Source of the DNA: Acidobacteriota bacterium
GTDB lineage: Bacteria; Acidobacteriota; Thermoanaerobaculia; Multivoradales; JBCCEF01
Length of the DNA stretch: 64,000 nt
Direction: 5' to 3'
NCBI GenBank assembly: GCA_039028635.1
Contig: JBCCHV010000014.1
Span: forward strand, 1-64,000
The notes under the pieces were generated by a model. It was not told the DNA's origin. It searched no databases and saw nothing but the letters and a program-made list of their open reading frames with translations. The translations under genes and the position numbers were made by a program. Shown here in pieces: positions 28,167 through 37,459 of the stretch (position 1 is the stretch's first letter; every line of letters starts with the position of its first letter).

Positions 28167-29411
28167 ATGCCCCTCGACCGCCTCGCTTCGACCCTCGCCC
28201 AGCAGGTTCAGGACCTCCACGCCGCCGGCACCGCCAAGGGCGAAGAGAAAGTCGTCACGGCCACCCTGCCGGCGGCCGACGGCCGCGGTCCCCGCTACCG
28301 CCTCGCCGGCGAAGGCGAGCGGCCCTTCCTGCGCATGAACTCGAACTCCTACCTCGGCCTGTCCCTCGATCCCGAGGTGATGGCCGCCGAAGAAGAGGGC
28401 ACTCAGCGCTTCGGAGCAGGCCCCGGGGCGGTGCGTTTCATCAGCGGCACCTGCACCGCACACGTCGCCCTCGAGGAGCGCCTAGCGCGCTTTCACGGAC
28501 GGCAAGAGGCGATGATCTTCAGCTCCGCCTACGCCACCGTGGTCGGCGTGCTCGTGCCCCTCACTACCAAGGGCACCTTCATCGTCAGCGATGAGCTCAA
28601 CCACAACTGCATCATCAACGGCATGCGCATGGCGCGGCCCCTCGGCAAGGCGATCTACCGCCACAACGACGTCGCCGACCTGGCTCGCGCCCTCGATCAG
28701 GCTGTCGCCGCCAAGGCCGAGCGCGTGCTGCTGGTGACCGACGGCATTTTCTCGATGCGCGGCGACCACGCGCCGCTGGCGGAGGTCGTGGAGACGGCGC
28801 GGCGCTACGACGAGAAGTTCTCCGAGAACGTCGTGGTGGTGGTCGACGACAGCCACGGCGCCGGCGCCTTCGGCCATTCCGGCCGCGGTACCGAGGAGCA
28901 CACCGGTGGCCAGGCCGACGTCCTGATCGCGACCCTCGGCAAAGCCTTCGGCGTCAACGGCGGCTACGTGACGTCGAGCCGGGAGGTGATCACCTTTCTG
29001 CGCGAGTCGGCCCCGCTCTACATCTACTCCAACCCGATCACCGCCGGCGAGGCGACCGCCGCCCACCGCGCCATCGAGATCCTCGACAGCGAGCGCGGCC
29101 TCGGCCTGCTGGCCCACCTGCGCGATCTCACGCGCCGTTTCGAAGACGGCTTGGTGGCCCTCGGCTACGAGATCATTCCGGGCCCCCACCCGGTGGTCCC
29201 GCTGCTGGTCCGGGACACCGCCCGCACCCAGGACCTGGTGCGCCACCTGTTCGAGCAGGGCGTCCTCGCCACCGGTCTGGCCTACCCGGTGGTGCCGCGC
29301 GGGGACGAGGAGATTCGCTTTCAGATCTGCGCCGACCACACCGCCGCCGATATCGACGAGGTGCTGGCGGTGCTCGCCGACTGGCAGGGCAGGCCCGCGA
29401 CAGCGGACTGA
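28167..29411 (+). CDS. kbl: Glycine C-acetyltransferase (2-amino-3-ketobutyrate CoA ligase)
   Basis: This 414-residue PLP enzyme of the alpha-oxoamine synthase family cleaves 2-amino-3-oxobutyrate with CoA to glycine and acetyl-CoA. Motifs are RMNSNSYLGLSLDPEV, QRFGAGPGAVRFISGT, VVVDDSHGAGAFGHSGRG and the PLP lysine in ATLGKAFGVNGGYV. With Tdh upstream it forms the two-step threonine degradation pathway. Other family members (BioF, HemA, SPT) share these motifs; the Tdh neighbour decides the call. Confidence 0.93.
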   Translation: MPLDRLASTLAQQVQDLHAAGTAKGEEKVVTATLPAADGRGPRYRLAGEGERPFLRMNSNSYLGLSLDPEVMAAEEEGTQRFGAGPGAVRFISGTCTAHVALEERLARFHGRQEAMIFSSAYATVVGVLVPLTTKGTFIVSDELNHNCIINGMRMARPLGKAIYRHNDVADLARALDQAVAAKAERVLLVTDGIFSMRGDHAPLAEVVETARRYDEKFSENVVVVVDDSHGAGAFGHSGRGTEEHTGGQADVLIATLGKAFGVNGGYVTSSREVITFLRESAPLYIYSNPITAGEATAAHRAIEILDSERGLGLLAHLRDLTRRFEDGLVALGYEIIPGPHPVVPLLVRDTARTQDLVRHLFEQGVLATGLAYPVVPRGDEEIRFQICADHTAADIDEVLAVLADWQGRPATAD

Positions 29412-29453
29412 GCCCGAGCAGAAGGTCCTGGGCTCGACCGCGCGAGGTAGGTT

Positions 29454-29876
29454 TCAGTCGTCGGTGGGTGTTTCGGACCGCTGACCGCGGGCGACGAGCT
29501 CCAACATCAGCGCCGACAGGCGCTCCACCACCCGCCCGGCATCCTTCGACACCTGATCGATCTGGTGCCCCAGGGCGATGCCGTTTCCCTGGCGATCGAT
29601 GCCGTCCTGGGCCGCCTCCGCGCCGTCCCCTTCGATCGCCGCCAGGCGATTGATGTCGGCGACGAATTCCTTGGCAACCTGAAGCTGGGTCACGGTCAAG
29701 CCGAGGCCATCGGTCAGCCGCAGCAACGTGTCGTACTTGGGCGTCGCCTTGCCGCTCTCATACTTCGAAATCGCGTTGTTGCGTACGCCCGAGGTCGCGG
29801 CCAGTTGTTTCTGACTCATGCCTCGCGCGATGCGCAAGATTTTCAGAGCCAGATCGAGGCGGTCATTCTCGGACAT
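29454..29876 (-). CDS. XRE-family transcriptional regulator
   Basis: The 140-residue protein has an N-terminal HTH_3 domain, LKILRIARGMSQKQLAATSG and AISKYESGKATPKYDTLLRL, about residues 10-65. The C-terminal half is a helical segment (VADINRLAAIEGDG ... DAGRVVERLSALMLEL) that probably mediates dimerisation; I recognise no ligand domain. It is divergent from a dynamin-like GTPase gene across an AT-rich spacer that contains two palindromes, so it may regulate that gene and itself. Confidence 0.9.
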   Translation of the reverse strand: MSENDRLDLALKILRIARGMSQKQLAATSGVRNNAISKYESGKATPKYDTLLRLTDGLGLTVTQLQVAKEFVADINRLAAIEGDGAEAAQDGIDRQGNGIALGHQIDQVSKDAGRVVERLSALMLELVARGQRSETPTDD

Positions 29877-29928
29877 GCGCGAACTCTACACATCTTCCGC
29901 CCACAGATCAATAACAAACCCTTTAATA

Positions 29929-29940
29929 TCAATATATTGA
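29929..29940. promoter_or_regulatory. Palindrome in the XRE/dynamin spacer
   Basis: TCAATATATTGA is a perfect 12-bp palindrome 52 bp upstream of the XRE start. A second one, TTCCATGGAA, lies at 29945-29954. The spacer (29877-30152) is far more AT-rich than its surroundings. Either palindrome could be the XRE operator; this is inference. Confidence 0.4.
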
Positions 29941-30152
29941 AGATTTCCATGGAATTTCCCCAAAGGTAATTCTCTTCCTTTGAAAACAACAAAAGTCCAT
30001 TGATCTCAGAGTATTTCGTCAGATTTTCCAAAAATGAGAAGAAAAATTCAAAAAAGTCTACTAAGGACACTCACCAGGATGACCGCTCGCCCGGCGACGG
30101 CGCGGCCCCAGGCTTCTGCGACGAACCCCATGCTAGATTCGGTCGCGCGCCC

Positions 30153-31886
30153 ATGATCAAGCCTCTTCTCGCCCCGGAACACGACCAGCTCCTCGACGAC
30201 AACCGTCAGGCCCTCAGCGACTTAGAGAGATTTCTCGAGAGAGTCGAAGGGACCGACGAGGATCGCCGTCTGCTGGCCGAATCGGTGCGCCGGCTGGACG
30301 AGCTCTTCCTGCTGGTGGTGGCCGGTGAGTTCAACGCCGGCAAGAGCGCCTTCATCAATGCCCTGGTCGGCCAACGGCTGCTCAAGGAAGGCGTCACGCC
30401 GACCACCGCCCGCATCCACCTGCTGGGTCATGGCGAAGCCGGCGGCGAGCCGGTGATCGAGGACGGCGTGGCCAGGGTCAGCGCTCCGCTCGAGCTGCTG
30501 CGCCACCTGCACATCGTCGACACCCCCGGCACCAACGCCATCGATCGCGAGCACGAAGCGATCACCCGGCGATTCGTGCCGGCCTCCGACCTGGTGCTCT
30601 TCGTCACCTCCGCCGATCGTCCCTTCACCGAGAGTGAGCGCGCCTTCCTCGAGGGCATTCGCGAGTGGGGCAAGAAGGTGGTGGTGGTGGTCAACAAGAT
30701 CGACCACCTCGCCAAGGCCGAGGACATCGCCGAGATCGAGACCTTCATCGCCGACAGCGCCCGACGCCTGCTGGGCTTCGAACCCGCCGTCTTCCCGGTC
30801 TCGGCCCTGCAGGCCCTGGAGGCCAAGCTCGCCGGCGACGCCGTTCCCGAGAGCAGCCGCTTCGAGGCCCTCGAACGCTACATCGTCGAGACCCTCGACG
30901 CCGGCGAACGGCTGCGCCTCAAGCTGCTCAATCCGCTCGGCGTCGGACGCAAGCTGGCGACCACCTACCGCGCTTCGGTGGATGGCCAGATGGATCTTCT
31001 GCGGGGTGATTTCACCGCCCTCGAAGACATCGAGGGCCAGCTCGAGGTCTACCGCGAGGACATGACCCGGGAGTTTCGCTTTCGCCTCGCCGACGTCGAG
31101 AAGGTGCTCCACGCCTTCGAGAATCGTGGCCACGAGTTCTTCGACGAGACGCTGCGCCTGACCCGCGCCTTCGACCTGATGAACCGATCCAAGATCCAGG
31201 CCGACTTCGAGCGCCAGGTGGTCGCCGACGTGCCGCAGCAGATCGACCACAAGGTGAGTGAGATCATCGATTGGATGATCAACGGCGAGCTGCGCCAGTG
31301 GGAAGCCGTACGCGACCGTCTCGCCGCTCGCCAGGCGGCCCACCAAGACCGCATCGTCGGCGGCACCCAGGCGCGCTTCGAGCTCGACCGCGGCGGTCTC
31401 CTCGAGGCCGTCGGCGGCGCCGCCCGCCGCACCGTCGACAGCTTCGACCGGCGACGCGAGTCGGCGCGGCTGGCGGAATCGGTACAGAGCGCCCTGGCGA
31501 GCACCGCCCTGCTCGAAGCCGGCGCCGTCGGCCTCGGCACCTTGGTGGCCACCTTGGCGACCTCGACCGCCGTCGACATCACCGGCATCCTCGCCGCCTC
31601 CACCCTGGCGGTGGTCGGCCTGTTCGTGATTCCGGCCAAGCGCAAGCGCGCCAAGGCCGACCTCAAGGTCAAGATCGAGGATCTCCGCCATCGCCTGGTC
31701 ACCACCCTGACGGAGGAGTTCGAGGGCGAGATCGACCGCAGCATCCGGCGCGTTCTGGAGTCCATCGCCCCCTACTCGCGGTTCGTGCGCGCCGAGCGCG
31801 ACAAGCTCACCGCCCTCACCACCGAAGCGCAACGCCTCGACACCTCGCTCGCCGATCTCGCCGAGCGGGTGCAGGCGATCTCCTGA
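30153..31886 (+). CDS. Dynamin-like GTPase
   Basis: The 577-residue protein has all GTPase motifs: P-loop VVAGEFNAGKSAFINALVG, switch threonines in GVTPTTARIHLL, DTPGTNA (G3) and VVVNKIDHLAKAE (G4). After the G domain comes a long helical region and a hydrophobic pair of helices (TSTAVDITGILAASTLAVVG) like the membrane paddle of bacterial dynamins, then a coiled C-terminal helix. Bacterial dynamin-like proteins remodel or protect membranes, and some are tied to phage defence. The frame is open from 30000, but ATG 30153 gives the natural N-terminus MIKPLLAPEHDQLL. The AmpG-like gene follows after 19 bp. Confidence 0.88.
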   Translation: MIKPLLAPEHDQLLDDNRQALSDLERFLERVEGTDEDRRLLAESVRRLDELFLLVVAGEFNAGKSAFINALVGQRLLKEGVTPTTARIHLLGHGEAGGEPVIEDGVARVSAPLELLRHLHIVDTPGTNAIDREHEAITRRFVPASDLVLFVTSADRPFTESERAFLEGIREWGKKVVVVVNKIDHLAKAEDIAEIETFIADSARRLLGFEPAVFPVSALQALEAKLAGDAVPESSRFEALERYIVETLDAGERLRLKLLNPLGVGRKLATTYRASVDGQMDLLRGDFTALEDIEGQLEVYREDMTREFRFRLADVEKVLHAFENRGHEFFDETLRLTRAFDLMNRSKIQADFERQVVADVPQQIDHKVSEIIDWMINGELRQWEAVRDRLAARQAAHQDRIVGGTQARFELDRGGLLEAVGGAARRTVDSFDRRRESARLAESVQSALASTALLEAGAVGLGTLVATLATSTAVDITGILAASTLAVVGLFVIPAKRKRAKADLKVKIEDLRHRLVTTLTEEFEGEIDRSIRRVLESIAPYSRFVRAERDKLTALTTEAQRLDTSLADLAERVQAIS

Positions 31887-31905
31887 CTGCCCTGTTCCCC
31901 GGCCG

Positions 31906-33483
31906 ATGAGCGACAGCAAGCCCAAGCGCCTCGGCACCTTCGCCAGCCTGCGAGCCGCCATGGGCTCGTGGCGCACCCTGTCGGTGGCGCTGCTGTCCTT
32001 CTCGTCGGGGCTGCCCCTCGGACTGGTGTGGATCGCCCTGCCGGACTGGCTGCGCGACGCCGGTGTCGACATTCGCACCATCGGCCTGATCACCCTCGCC
32101 CAGGCACCCTGGACCTTCAAGTTCCTGTGGTCGCCGTGGATGGACCGCTTCTCGCCGCCCCTCGCCCGCCTCGGGCGCAGACGCGGCTGGGCCCTGATCG
32201 CCCAGGTGGCCCTCTTCGTCCTCACCCTCGCCCTCGCCGGCATCGGCGATCACCCGGAAGCTCCGTGGGTGGTCGGCGCCCTCGCCCTCGCCATCGCCTT
32301 CGCCTCGGCGAGTCAGGACATCGCCATCGATGCCTACGCCGTCGATGTACTGCGCCAGGAAGAGCAAGGGGTCGCCGTCGGCGCCCGCATCGCCGTCTAC
32401 CGCGCCGCCATGCAGGTCGCCGGCGCCTTCGCGATCACCCTCGCCGGTGCCATCGGCTGGTCCTGGGTCACCATTGGCCTGGCCGCCCTCTACCTGCCGA
32501 TGATGGTGATTACCTGGAAGGCACCGCCGCCGGAAAAGCCCAGCCGGCCGCCGCAATCCCTCAAGGAGGCAGTCTGGCTGCCCTTCGTCGGCTTCCTGTC
32601 GCGCCACCGCGCCCTCGAGATTCTCGCCTTCGTGCTGTTCTACAAGCTCGCCGACAACCTCGCCGACAGCCTCAAACGGCCCTTCCTGGTGGACATGGGC
32701 TACAGCAACCTCGACCGCGGCATTGCCCTCGGCACCGTCGGCCTGATCGCGGTGCTCGCCGGCACCTTCCTCGGCGGCGCCTTGACCACCGTCATCGGCC
32801 TCGGCCATTCGCTGTGGATCTTCGGCATCCTGCAGATCTTCTCGAACGTCGGCTATGTGCTGGTGGCCGCCGAAGGCGGCGTCGATCGGCCGCTGATGTA
32901 CGGCGCCATGGGCTTCGAGGTGCTCACCCAGGGGCTCGGCACCGGCGCCTTCTCCACTCTGCTCCTGCGCATGACCCAGAAACGCTTCTCGGCGACCCAG
33001 TACGCCCTGTTCTCGAGCCTCTTCGGCCTGCCGCGCATCATCTCTGGGCCGATCGCCGGCTACGCCGTGCACGCCGTCGGCTGGCAGACCTTCTTTTGGC
33101 TCACCCTGCCGGCGGGCATTCCCGGCCTGCTGCTGCTGGCGCGCTTCGTTCCGTTGGGTACCCGGGAGCCGGAGTTCCGGGTCGAGAAGACCTCTCACAG
33201 GGAGCCCCTCTCGACCCGCAACCTGGCCCTGCGCGGCCTCGCTGGCGGCCTCGCCACGGCCGTCGCCGGCGTGCTCCTGATCGCCTTGATGGCGGCCCTC
33301 GGCAACCCCGAAGAGGGCATCGACTTCGCCCATCACCTCGGCCAAGTCCTGCAGCCAGTGGGCATCAAAGGAGCCCTGCGCTGGGTCGGCCTGCTCGCCT
33401 TCGGCGCCATCGGAGGTCTGCTGACCGCAGCCATCAGCGCCGCCCGCCACGGCGCCGGCGACGCTCTCGGAGACGAACCCTAG
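31906..33483 (+). CDS. AmpG-like MFS transporter
   Basis: The 525-residue membrane protein has about twelve hydrophobic segments and the PAT/AmpG hallmarks: SGLPLGLVWIALPDWLRDAG, LAQAPWTFKFLWSPWMDRF and ASASQDIAIDAYAVDVL. AmpG imports anhydromuropeptides for cell-wall recycling; others in the family move acetyl-CoA or act on siderophores, so the substrate is a family guess. A small loop with VEKTSHREPL lies before the last helices. It is probably co-transcribed with the dynamin-like gene. It converges with the hydrolase gene, overlapping by 4 bp. Confidence 0.88.
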   Translation: MSDSKPKRLGTFASLRAAMGSWRTLSVALLSFSSGLPLGLVWIALPDWLRDAGVDIRTIGLITLAQAPWTFKFLWSPWMDRFSPPLARLGRRRGWALIAQVALFVLTLALAGIGDHPEAPWVVGALALAIAFASASQDIAIDAYAVDVLRQEEQGVAVGARIAVYRAAMQVAGAFAITLAGAIGWSWVTIGLAALYLPMMVITWKAPPPEKPSRPPQSLKEAVWLPFVGFLSRHRALEILAFVLFYKLADNLADSLKRPFLVDMGYSNLDRGIALGTVGLIAVLAGTFLGGALTTVIGLGHSLWIFGILQIFSNVGYVLVAAEGGVDRPLMYGAMGFEVLTQGLGTGAFSTLLLRMTQKRFSATQYALFSSLFGLPRIISGPIAGYAVHAVGWQTFFWLTLPAGIPGLLLLARFVPLGTREPEFRVEKTSHREPLSTRNLALRGLAGGLATAVAGVLLIALMAALGNPEEGIDFAHHLGQVLQPVGIKGALRWVGLLAFGAIGGLLTAAISAARHGAGDALGDEP

Positions 33484-35231
33484 CTCTCGTCTAGCCCGAA
33501 GGCGTAGCGGAAGGGCGCCGGGTCGTAGTACTCCCGGAAGAGGCGGATCTTGCCGTTCTCGACGTGAAACAGGCCGCCGTAGGTCTGCTCGTAGAGACGC
33601 CCCGTGGGCACGATCTCGACCCGGCCGCGAAACTCCGCGAAGACCTTCTCGGGATCGACCATTGGATAGAACACGAGTTGCGACGTGAAATCCGCCTCGC
33701 CGCTGTTCTCGGGCCAGGCCGCGTAGTGGGCGATCAAGCCCTCTCGTCCATGGACCCGCTTCGGGAAGCCGTCCGGTGAAAAGGGCATGTCCTGGACCGC
33801 GTCATCGCTCCAAAGCTCCGCGAACCGCTCCATGTCCTTGTCTTCGAGGGCGGTGAGAAAGCCGCGCACCGCTTGCTCCGTCTGCTGCCGCAGGAGATGG
33901 GCCGGGGGCTTGGCCGCCGCCTTCTCGCCGGCAGGCCCGAACACGTCCCGCGATCCCACTTCCCGTCGCAGCAGGAAGACGTGTCGGGAGATCCGCCAGT
34001 CGTCCTCGTCGCTCCGCAACTCGAAGGCGTACTCGCCCTCGACCTGCCAGAAGAGCTCTCCGACCCAATGATCGGCGGTCACCTCCGCCGTCGCCTCGGC
34101 GCGGTCGCCATCGAGAGTGACGGCGACGTTCGAGATTTCATGGCGAGTGCGGTCGAATCCCGGCAGCACGGCAGCCCAATCGTTCATCAAGGCGCGGGCG
34201 CTCTTCAGCTCGACCTCACCGCCGGAAAGGCTGGTGTAGTCCACCTCGACCTCATCCCAGTAGAGCTGCTCGAGAACCTCGAACCGCCCTTGATCGGCAA
34301 GGACGCCGACACTCTCGACGACGCTGGCGATCGCCGCGCGATCGCGGTCGCCCCGCCGCAGGGCCGCCCGGAAGTGGGCCACGACCGCCTCGATCGCCGT
34401 CACCACCGCCTGCGGCTGGTCGTAGAAATCGAACTGGGTGACGTCCTTCAGCCACAGGGTCTCGGCGTGCTCTCCCAGACGACGAGCGAACTCCTTGGCG
34501 CCCTGCGGGATCGCCGCCGCCTCGGAGTGCACCAGCAGCGTCTCCTTGGTGAGCGAGTCGGCGCCGTGCAGACCGTCGTAGGTCAGCCAGGGTTCCCAAG
34601 AGCGGACGTCGAAGCGGTTGTCGTACTCGGGGATCAGCCCGCGATCCTCCTCGGTGTAGTAAGGCGCCTCAAACATCAGCGCGGACTCGTTGGTCAGGCT
34701 CGCCGCCTCGATCACCACGGGCTCCTCCCCAGCGGCGGCGTTACGGGCCGTTCGCAACAGCCCGTCGACCCCCTCCGATCCGCCATAGACCTGCTCGACG
34801 ATGGCGGCATCGTGCAGCCAGGGCGCCACCAGCGCAATCGCCTGGATGGCAGCGTTCTGACGAGCCGCGTCGCTCATATAGCCGGACGAAGCGCAGATTC
34901 CGAGGCCAACGATGTGGTCCGAATCGACCTCCGGACGGCTGGCGAGAAAGGCCGCGGCGGCGGAGATGTCCTCGGTCTTGAGCTCCGGATCCTCAACGAA
35001 CCGCTCCGCGCCCTCGGACTGCCCCCAGCCGCGAAAGTCGAACGCCAGGGCGGCGAATCCGCGCTCGGCCAGGCCGGCAGCGTAGGTCGCCGCCATCTGC
35101 TCTTTCACGGTCGTCCAGGCGCCGGTGACAACGACCGCCGGCCAGCTCTGGCCCGGTGCATCGCTCTCCGGTAGATAAAGGTCTCCGGCCAGCTTCTGGC
35201 CGTGGCTCTCGAACGTAACGGTCTTCTTCAT
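33480..35231 (-). CDS. Alpha/beta hydrolase fused to two SnoaL-like domains
   Basis: Residues 1-300 are an alpha/beta hydrolase: MKKTVTFESHGQKLAGDLYL, then VVVTGAWTTVKEQMA, FDFRGWGQSEGAE and the nucleophile-elbow region VGLGICASSGYMSDAA. The motif reads G-x-C-A-S-S-G, so whether Cys or Ser is the nucleophile is unclear. Two NTF2/SnoaL-like domains follow, one near residues 315-440 and one near 470-583 (VRGFLTALEDKDMERFAELW ... YGGLFHVENGKIRLFREYYD). SnoaL domains act as isomerases or hydrolases or only bind small molecules. This three-domain order is uncommon. The start is ATG 35231, though the frame runs to 35351. No signal peptide is seen, so it is cytoplasmic. Confidence 0.85.
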   Translation of the reverse strand: MKKTVTFESHGQKLAGDLYLPESDAPGQSWPAVVVTGAWTTVKEQMAATYAAGLAERGFAALAFDFRGWGQSEGAERFVEDPELKTEDISAAAAFLASRPEVDSDHIVGLGICASSGYMSDAARQNAAIQAIALVAPWLHDAAIVEQVYGGSEGVDGLLRTARNAAAGEEPVVIEAASLTNESALMFEAPYYTEEDRGLIPEYDNRFDVRSWEPWLTYDGLHGADSLTKETLLVHSEAAAIPQGAKEFARRLGEHAETLWLKDVTQFDFYDQPQAVVTAIEAVVAHFRAALRRGDRDRAAIASVVESVGVLADQGRFEVLEQLYWDEVEVDYTSLSGGEVELKSARALMNDWAAVLPGFDRTRHEISNVAVTLDGDRAEATAEVTADHWVGELFWQVEGEYAFELRSDEDDWRISRHVFLLRREVGSRDVFGPAGEKAAAKPPAHLLRQQTEQAVRGFLTALEDKDMERFAELWSDDAVQDMPFSPDGFPKRVHGREGLIAHYAAWPENSGEADFTSQLVFYPMVDPEKVFAEFRGRVEIVPTGRLYEQTYGGLFHVENGKIRLFREYYDPAPFRYAFGLDES

Positions 35232-35601
35232 GGCGACCTCCGATTGCGTCCCCGGTGGGATGGGACAGTGCGTTTGATTCGTGCGGAAAGCCCTTGGCTG
35301 ACGGCACCACCTCGTGATGCATCCAACCCTAAAAGCCACCCCACCAGCCACGCTTGAATCACCCTGCTCGACTCTTGAAGATTCTTGCTCGGAGGTTCCT
35401 GAGAAAGCGGAGATGCGGCACCAAAAATCGTCAAAGGTTCAAAGCGACCCTAAGAAATTGACGCATCTGGATTTCCGCATGGAAATTCAGGCTTGGCGCA
35501 AAGAATGATGGCCGCTAAAATCGATAACGCAAAGTCGAAAACTAACTAAGATTGAAACTCGCAGCGAACCCACAGTGCCCTCTAGGGCGAGGAGATACCG
35601 A
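35232..35601. promoter_or_regulatory. Divergent spacer between the hydrolase gene and the small-gene operon
   Basis: About 370 bases with no convincing gene. It is more AT-rich than the flanking core genes from 35380 onward. A 64-codon frame at 35314-35508 has no ribosome site and no recognisable product. Promoters for both divergent genes should lie here; I cannot place them with confidence. Confidence 0.4.
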
Positions 35602-36177
35602 ATGCGCCGTGCTTTGCCGTGGAAGACGGCTGTGCTCGCGGGCTTCCTCTCGATCCAAGCCCTGGCCCAGATCGAGGCCCGTACCGCGACGCCGGAAGAC
35701 GCCAAGGTCTCCCAAGTGCAGCAGGAGATCGCCTCCCCCATGCTTCTCGATCTGCCTCTTGCAGGCGACGACAAGAAAGCCCACTTCGTCGACCTCCCGA
35801 AGCAGACCTCCCGGCTGATCCGAGACACTCGCGACTTCATATCGCGCGGCGTGACGATCGACAGCGTCACCCTCCTCCACCGCAAAGGGAAAAAGAAGCG
35901 GACCGAAGTCGTCGTGATGCCAATTCTCCGGACCATCAACCGCCGAGACAAAGTCAATCTCCAGGTCCAGCTCCTCGCCGGCGACACCCTGGTGAAAAAC
36001 TGGGAAGACGAGTTCATTGTTGGAGTCAAGGTGACGGAGGGGCTCGTGGGTGTGGTTGCCCCGAACAGGACCGAAAGCCGGGAGGCTGTCTTTACCTTCC
36101 CGTCCGAGGATGCCTTTCAGGAAAGCTTGGGAGGTGACGATGCAAAGCTCCGCCTGATTCTCGAGGTCAGAGAGTGA
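35602..36177 (+). CDS. Exported protein of unknown function (operon gene 1)
   Basis: The 191-residue protein starts at ATG 35602 behind GAGGAGAT; a GTG at 35575 is in frame. A basic N-terminus and hydrophobic stretch (TAVLAGFLSIQALAQ) form a signal peptide. The mature part is mixed (HFVDLPKQTSRLIRDTRDFI ... LLAGDTLVKNWEDEFIVGV), ending in a beta-rich segment. I recognise no family. Its stop overlaps the next gene by 4 bp, the first of several such couplings in this patch. Codon use looks less GC3-biased than in neighbouring core genes, which fits acquired DNA. Confidence 0.72.
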   Translation: MRRALPWKTAVLAGFLSIQALAQIEARTATPEDAKVSQVQQEIASPMLLDLPLAGDDKKAHFVDLPKQTSRLIRDTRDFISRGVTIDSVTLLHRKGKKKRTEVVVMPILRTINRRDKVNLQVQLLAGDTLVKNWEDEFIVGVKVTEGLVGVVAPNRTESREAVFTFPSEDAFQESLGGDDAKLRLILEVRE

Positions 36178-36812
36178 GCGGGCGGTCCTTCGCTTCCGGC
36201 CTCGTTGTGCTTCTCTTTGCCGTCTCAGGAGCCAGCGCCCAACCTGAGCTTCAGAGACTGGAGAACCTGATTACCCAGGCCAGCATGCCCCTGCCAATCG
36301 ACCACTGCTTGTCGGCGTCCGCAGTGCTCGAGACCTGGCCTTCTGACAAGCCGCTTCCTACCTTTCGCGCCATCGTAAGGCACGAGATTCTGGCCGAAGA
36401 CGCTGCGAAGTCCGGCGGCTGCGCCAAAGCGATCCCCCACTGGGAGCGCCTTGCGAAGGACGCCGAGGCCCTCGCATTCCTCGTCTACTCCAGTGTCCGC
36501 CCCGGCCTGCGGGGCTCGCCACGGGGAGTCGATACCGAGGACATTTTCTGGTTGGAGGATCACTTTCGGTCGCAGAGGAAGCACGTGGTTCGCGCCAACT
36601 ACTTCCTCCAGACCAAGAGTGCGGCTCTCGTGTCAATCGGCGAGTGCCACCTCGAGACGGGCAAGCCTTCCCTTGGGGCCGCCTACCTGCTTCAAGCCCT
36701 CCGTTGCCTCGACCTCTCGGACCGGCAACTCTGGCATCGCGCCCGAGACCCGCTCTTGGAAACCCTGGGCGTCTCGCTCGAAGATAGCGGCGCGACGGAA
36801 GGTGGGCGATGA
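36174..36812 (+). CDS. Exported protein of unknown function (operon gene 2)
   Basis: This 212-residue protein starts at a GTG that overlaps the previous stop (GTGA). The signal peptide is ASGLVVLLFAVSGASAQ. The mature part is helical and contains two paired-helix-like segments (AKAIPHWERLAKDAEALAFL; LVSIGECHLETGKPSLGAAYL) that look like TPR-type repeats, plus three cysteines. No family was recognised. It is coupled to the zinc-ribbon gene by another 4-bp overlap. A solenoid adaptor outside the inner membrane is possible, but this is a guess. Confidence 0.7.
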   Translation: MSGRSFASGLVVLLFAVSGASAQPELQRLENLITQASMPLPIDHCLSASAVLETWPSDKPLPTFRAIVRHEILAEDAAKSGGCAKAIPHWERLAKDAEALAFLVYSSVRPGLRGSPRGVDTEDIFWLEDHFRSQRKHVVRANYFLQTKSAALVSIGECHLETGKPSLGAAYLLQALRCLDLSDRQLWHRARDPLLETLGVSLEDSGATEGGR

Positions 36813-37459
36813 AACTCTGTCCCTACTGCACCGAGGAGATCCAGGACGCCGCCATCAAGTGCCGGTTCTGCGGGGAGGCGATCCCTCAGCAGGCACCGAG
36901 CCCCTACGGCGTCGTCTCGGTTCAACCTTCGGAGTTCGATCGCAACCTCAAGGCCGTGGGCATTGCAACGATGGTGATGCTTGTCATCGGAGCTGGAGTC
37001 GTCGCCTGGGCGGCCCTGAGCCCGAGCCCGTACGCGATCGCGTCGAAGGTGGCGAAGACACCTGTCCGGGGCCACGAGTACCCTGGGCGGTGGCTCGCAG
37101 CAACAGACGACGGAGCGATTCCGGTCCTTCGGACGATCGCAAAGCCCGGTTGCGGAATCCGTGGCGGTGATCTCCACTACTTTCGGCGGCACTCTACCGA
37201 GCGGAGCCAGTACCTCGTTTACTCAGGCTGGCCCGGGGAGCCAACTCGGGCGTACATTCTCCGCTCCGGAACGGAGACCTGCGCCGAGCTTCCTGAGCTC
37301 GTCGCGGGGATCCCGCTGCCGGCCGATCTCCGACCATCGCCTGCGAATCGGCGAACTATTGGTGAGTTTTCAGAGTTCGACCCCAGCAACCACGCCCGCA
37401 ACGAAGTCGAGCGGATCCTTCGTGAGCGGAAGCAGCAGCGAGCTCGCAGGAGCCAATGA
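36809..37459 (+). CDS. Zinc-ribbon protein with one membrane helix (operon gene 3)
   Basis: The 216-residue protein opens with a double CxxC zinc ribbon, LCPYCTEEIQDAAIKCRFCG, of the type often found at the cytoplasmic face of membrane proteins. A single membrane helix follows (VGIATMVMLVIGAGVVAWAAL, about residues 48-68). The outer part has a Cys pair (PGCGIRGG, ETCAELP) and a basic C-terminus (NEVERILRERKQQRARRSQ). I do not recognise the extracytoplasmic domain. It overlaps both neighbours by 4 bp. Confidence 0.75.
   Translation: MKLCPYCTEEIQDAAIKCRFCGEAIPQQAPSPYGVVSVQPSEFDRNLKAVGIATMVMLVIGAGVVAWAALSPSPYAIASKVAKTPVRGHEYPGRWLAATDDGAIPVLRTIAKPGCGIRGGDLHYFRRHSTERSQYLVYSGWPGEPTRAYILRSGTETCAELPELVAGIPLPADLRPSPANRRTIGEFSEFDPSNHARNEVERILRERKQQRARRSQ

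Noticed and set aside
31816-33450. 544-codon minus-strand frame
   Set aside because: It is antisense to the AmpG-like transporter and highly Gly/Glu-rich, typical of shadow frames.
35314-35508. 64-codon frame in the spacer before the small-gene operon
   Set aside because: No ribosome site and no recognisable product; kept as noise.
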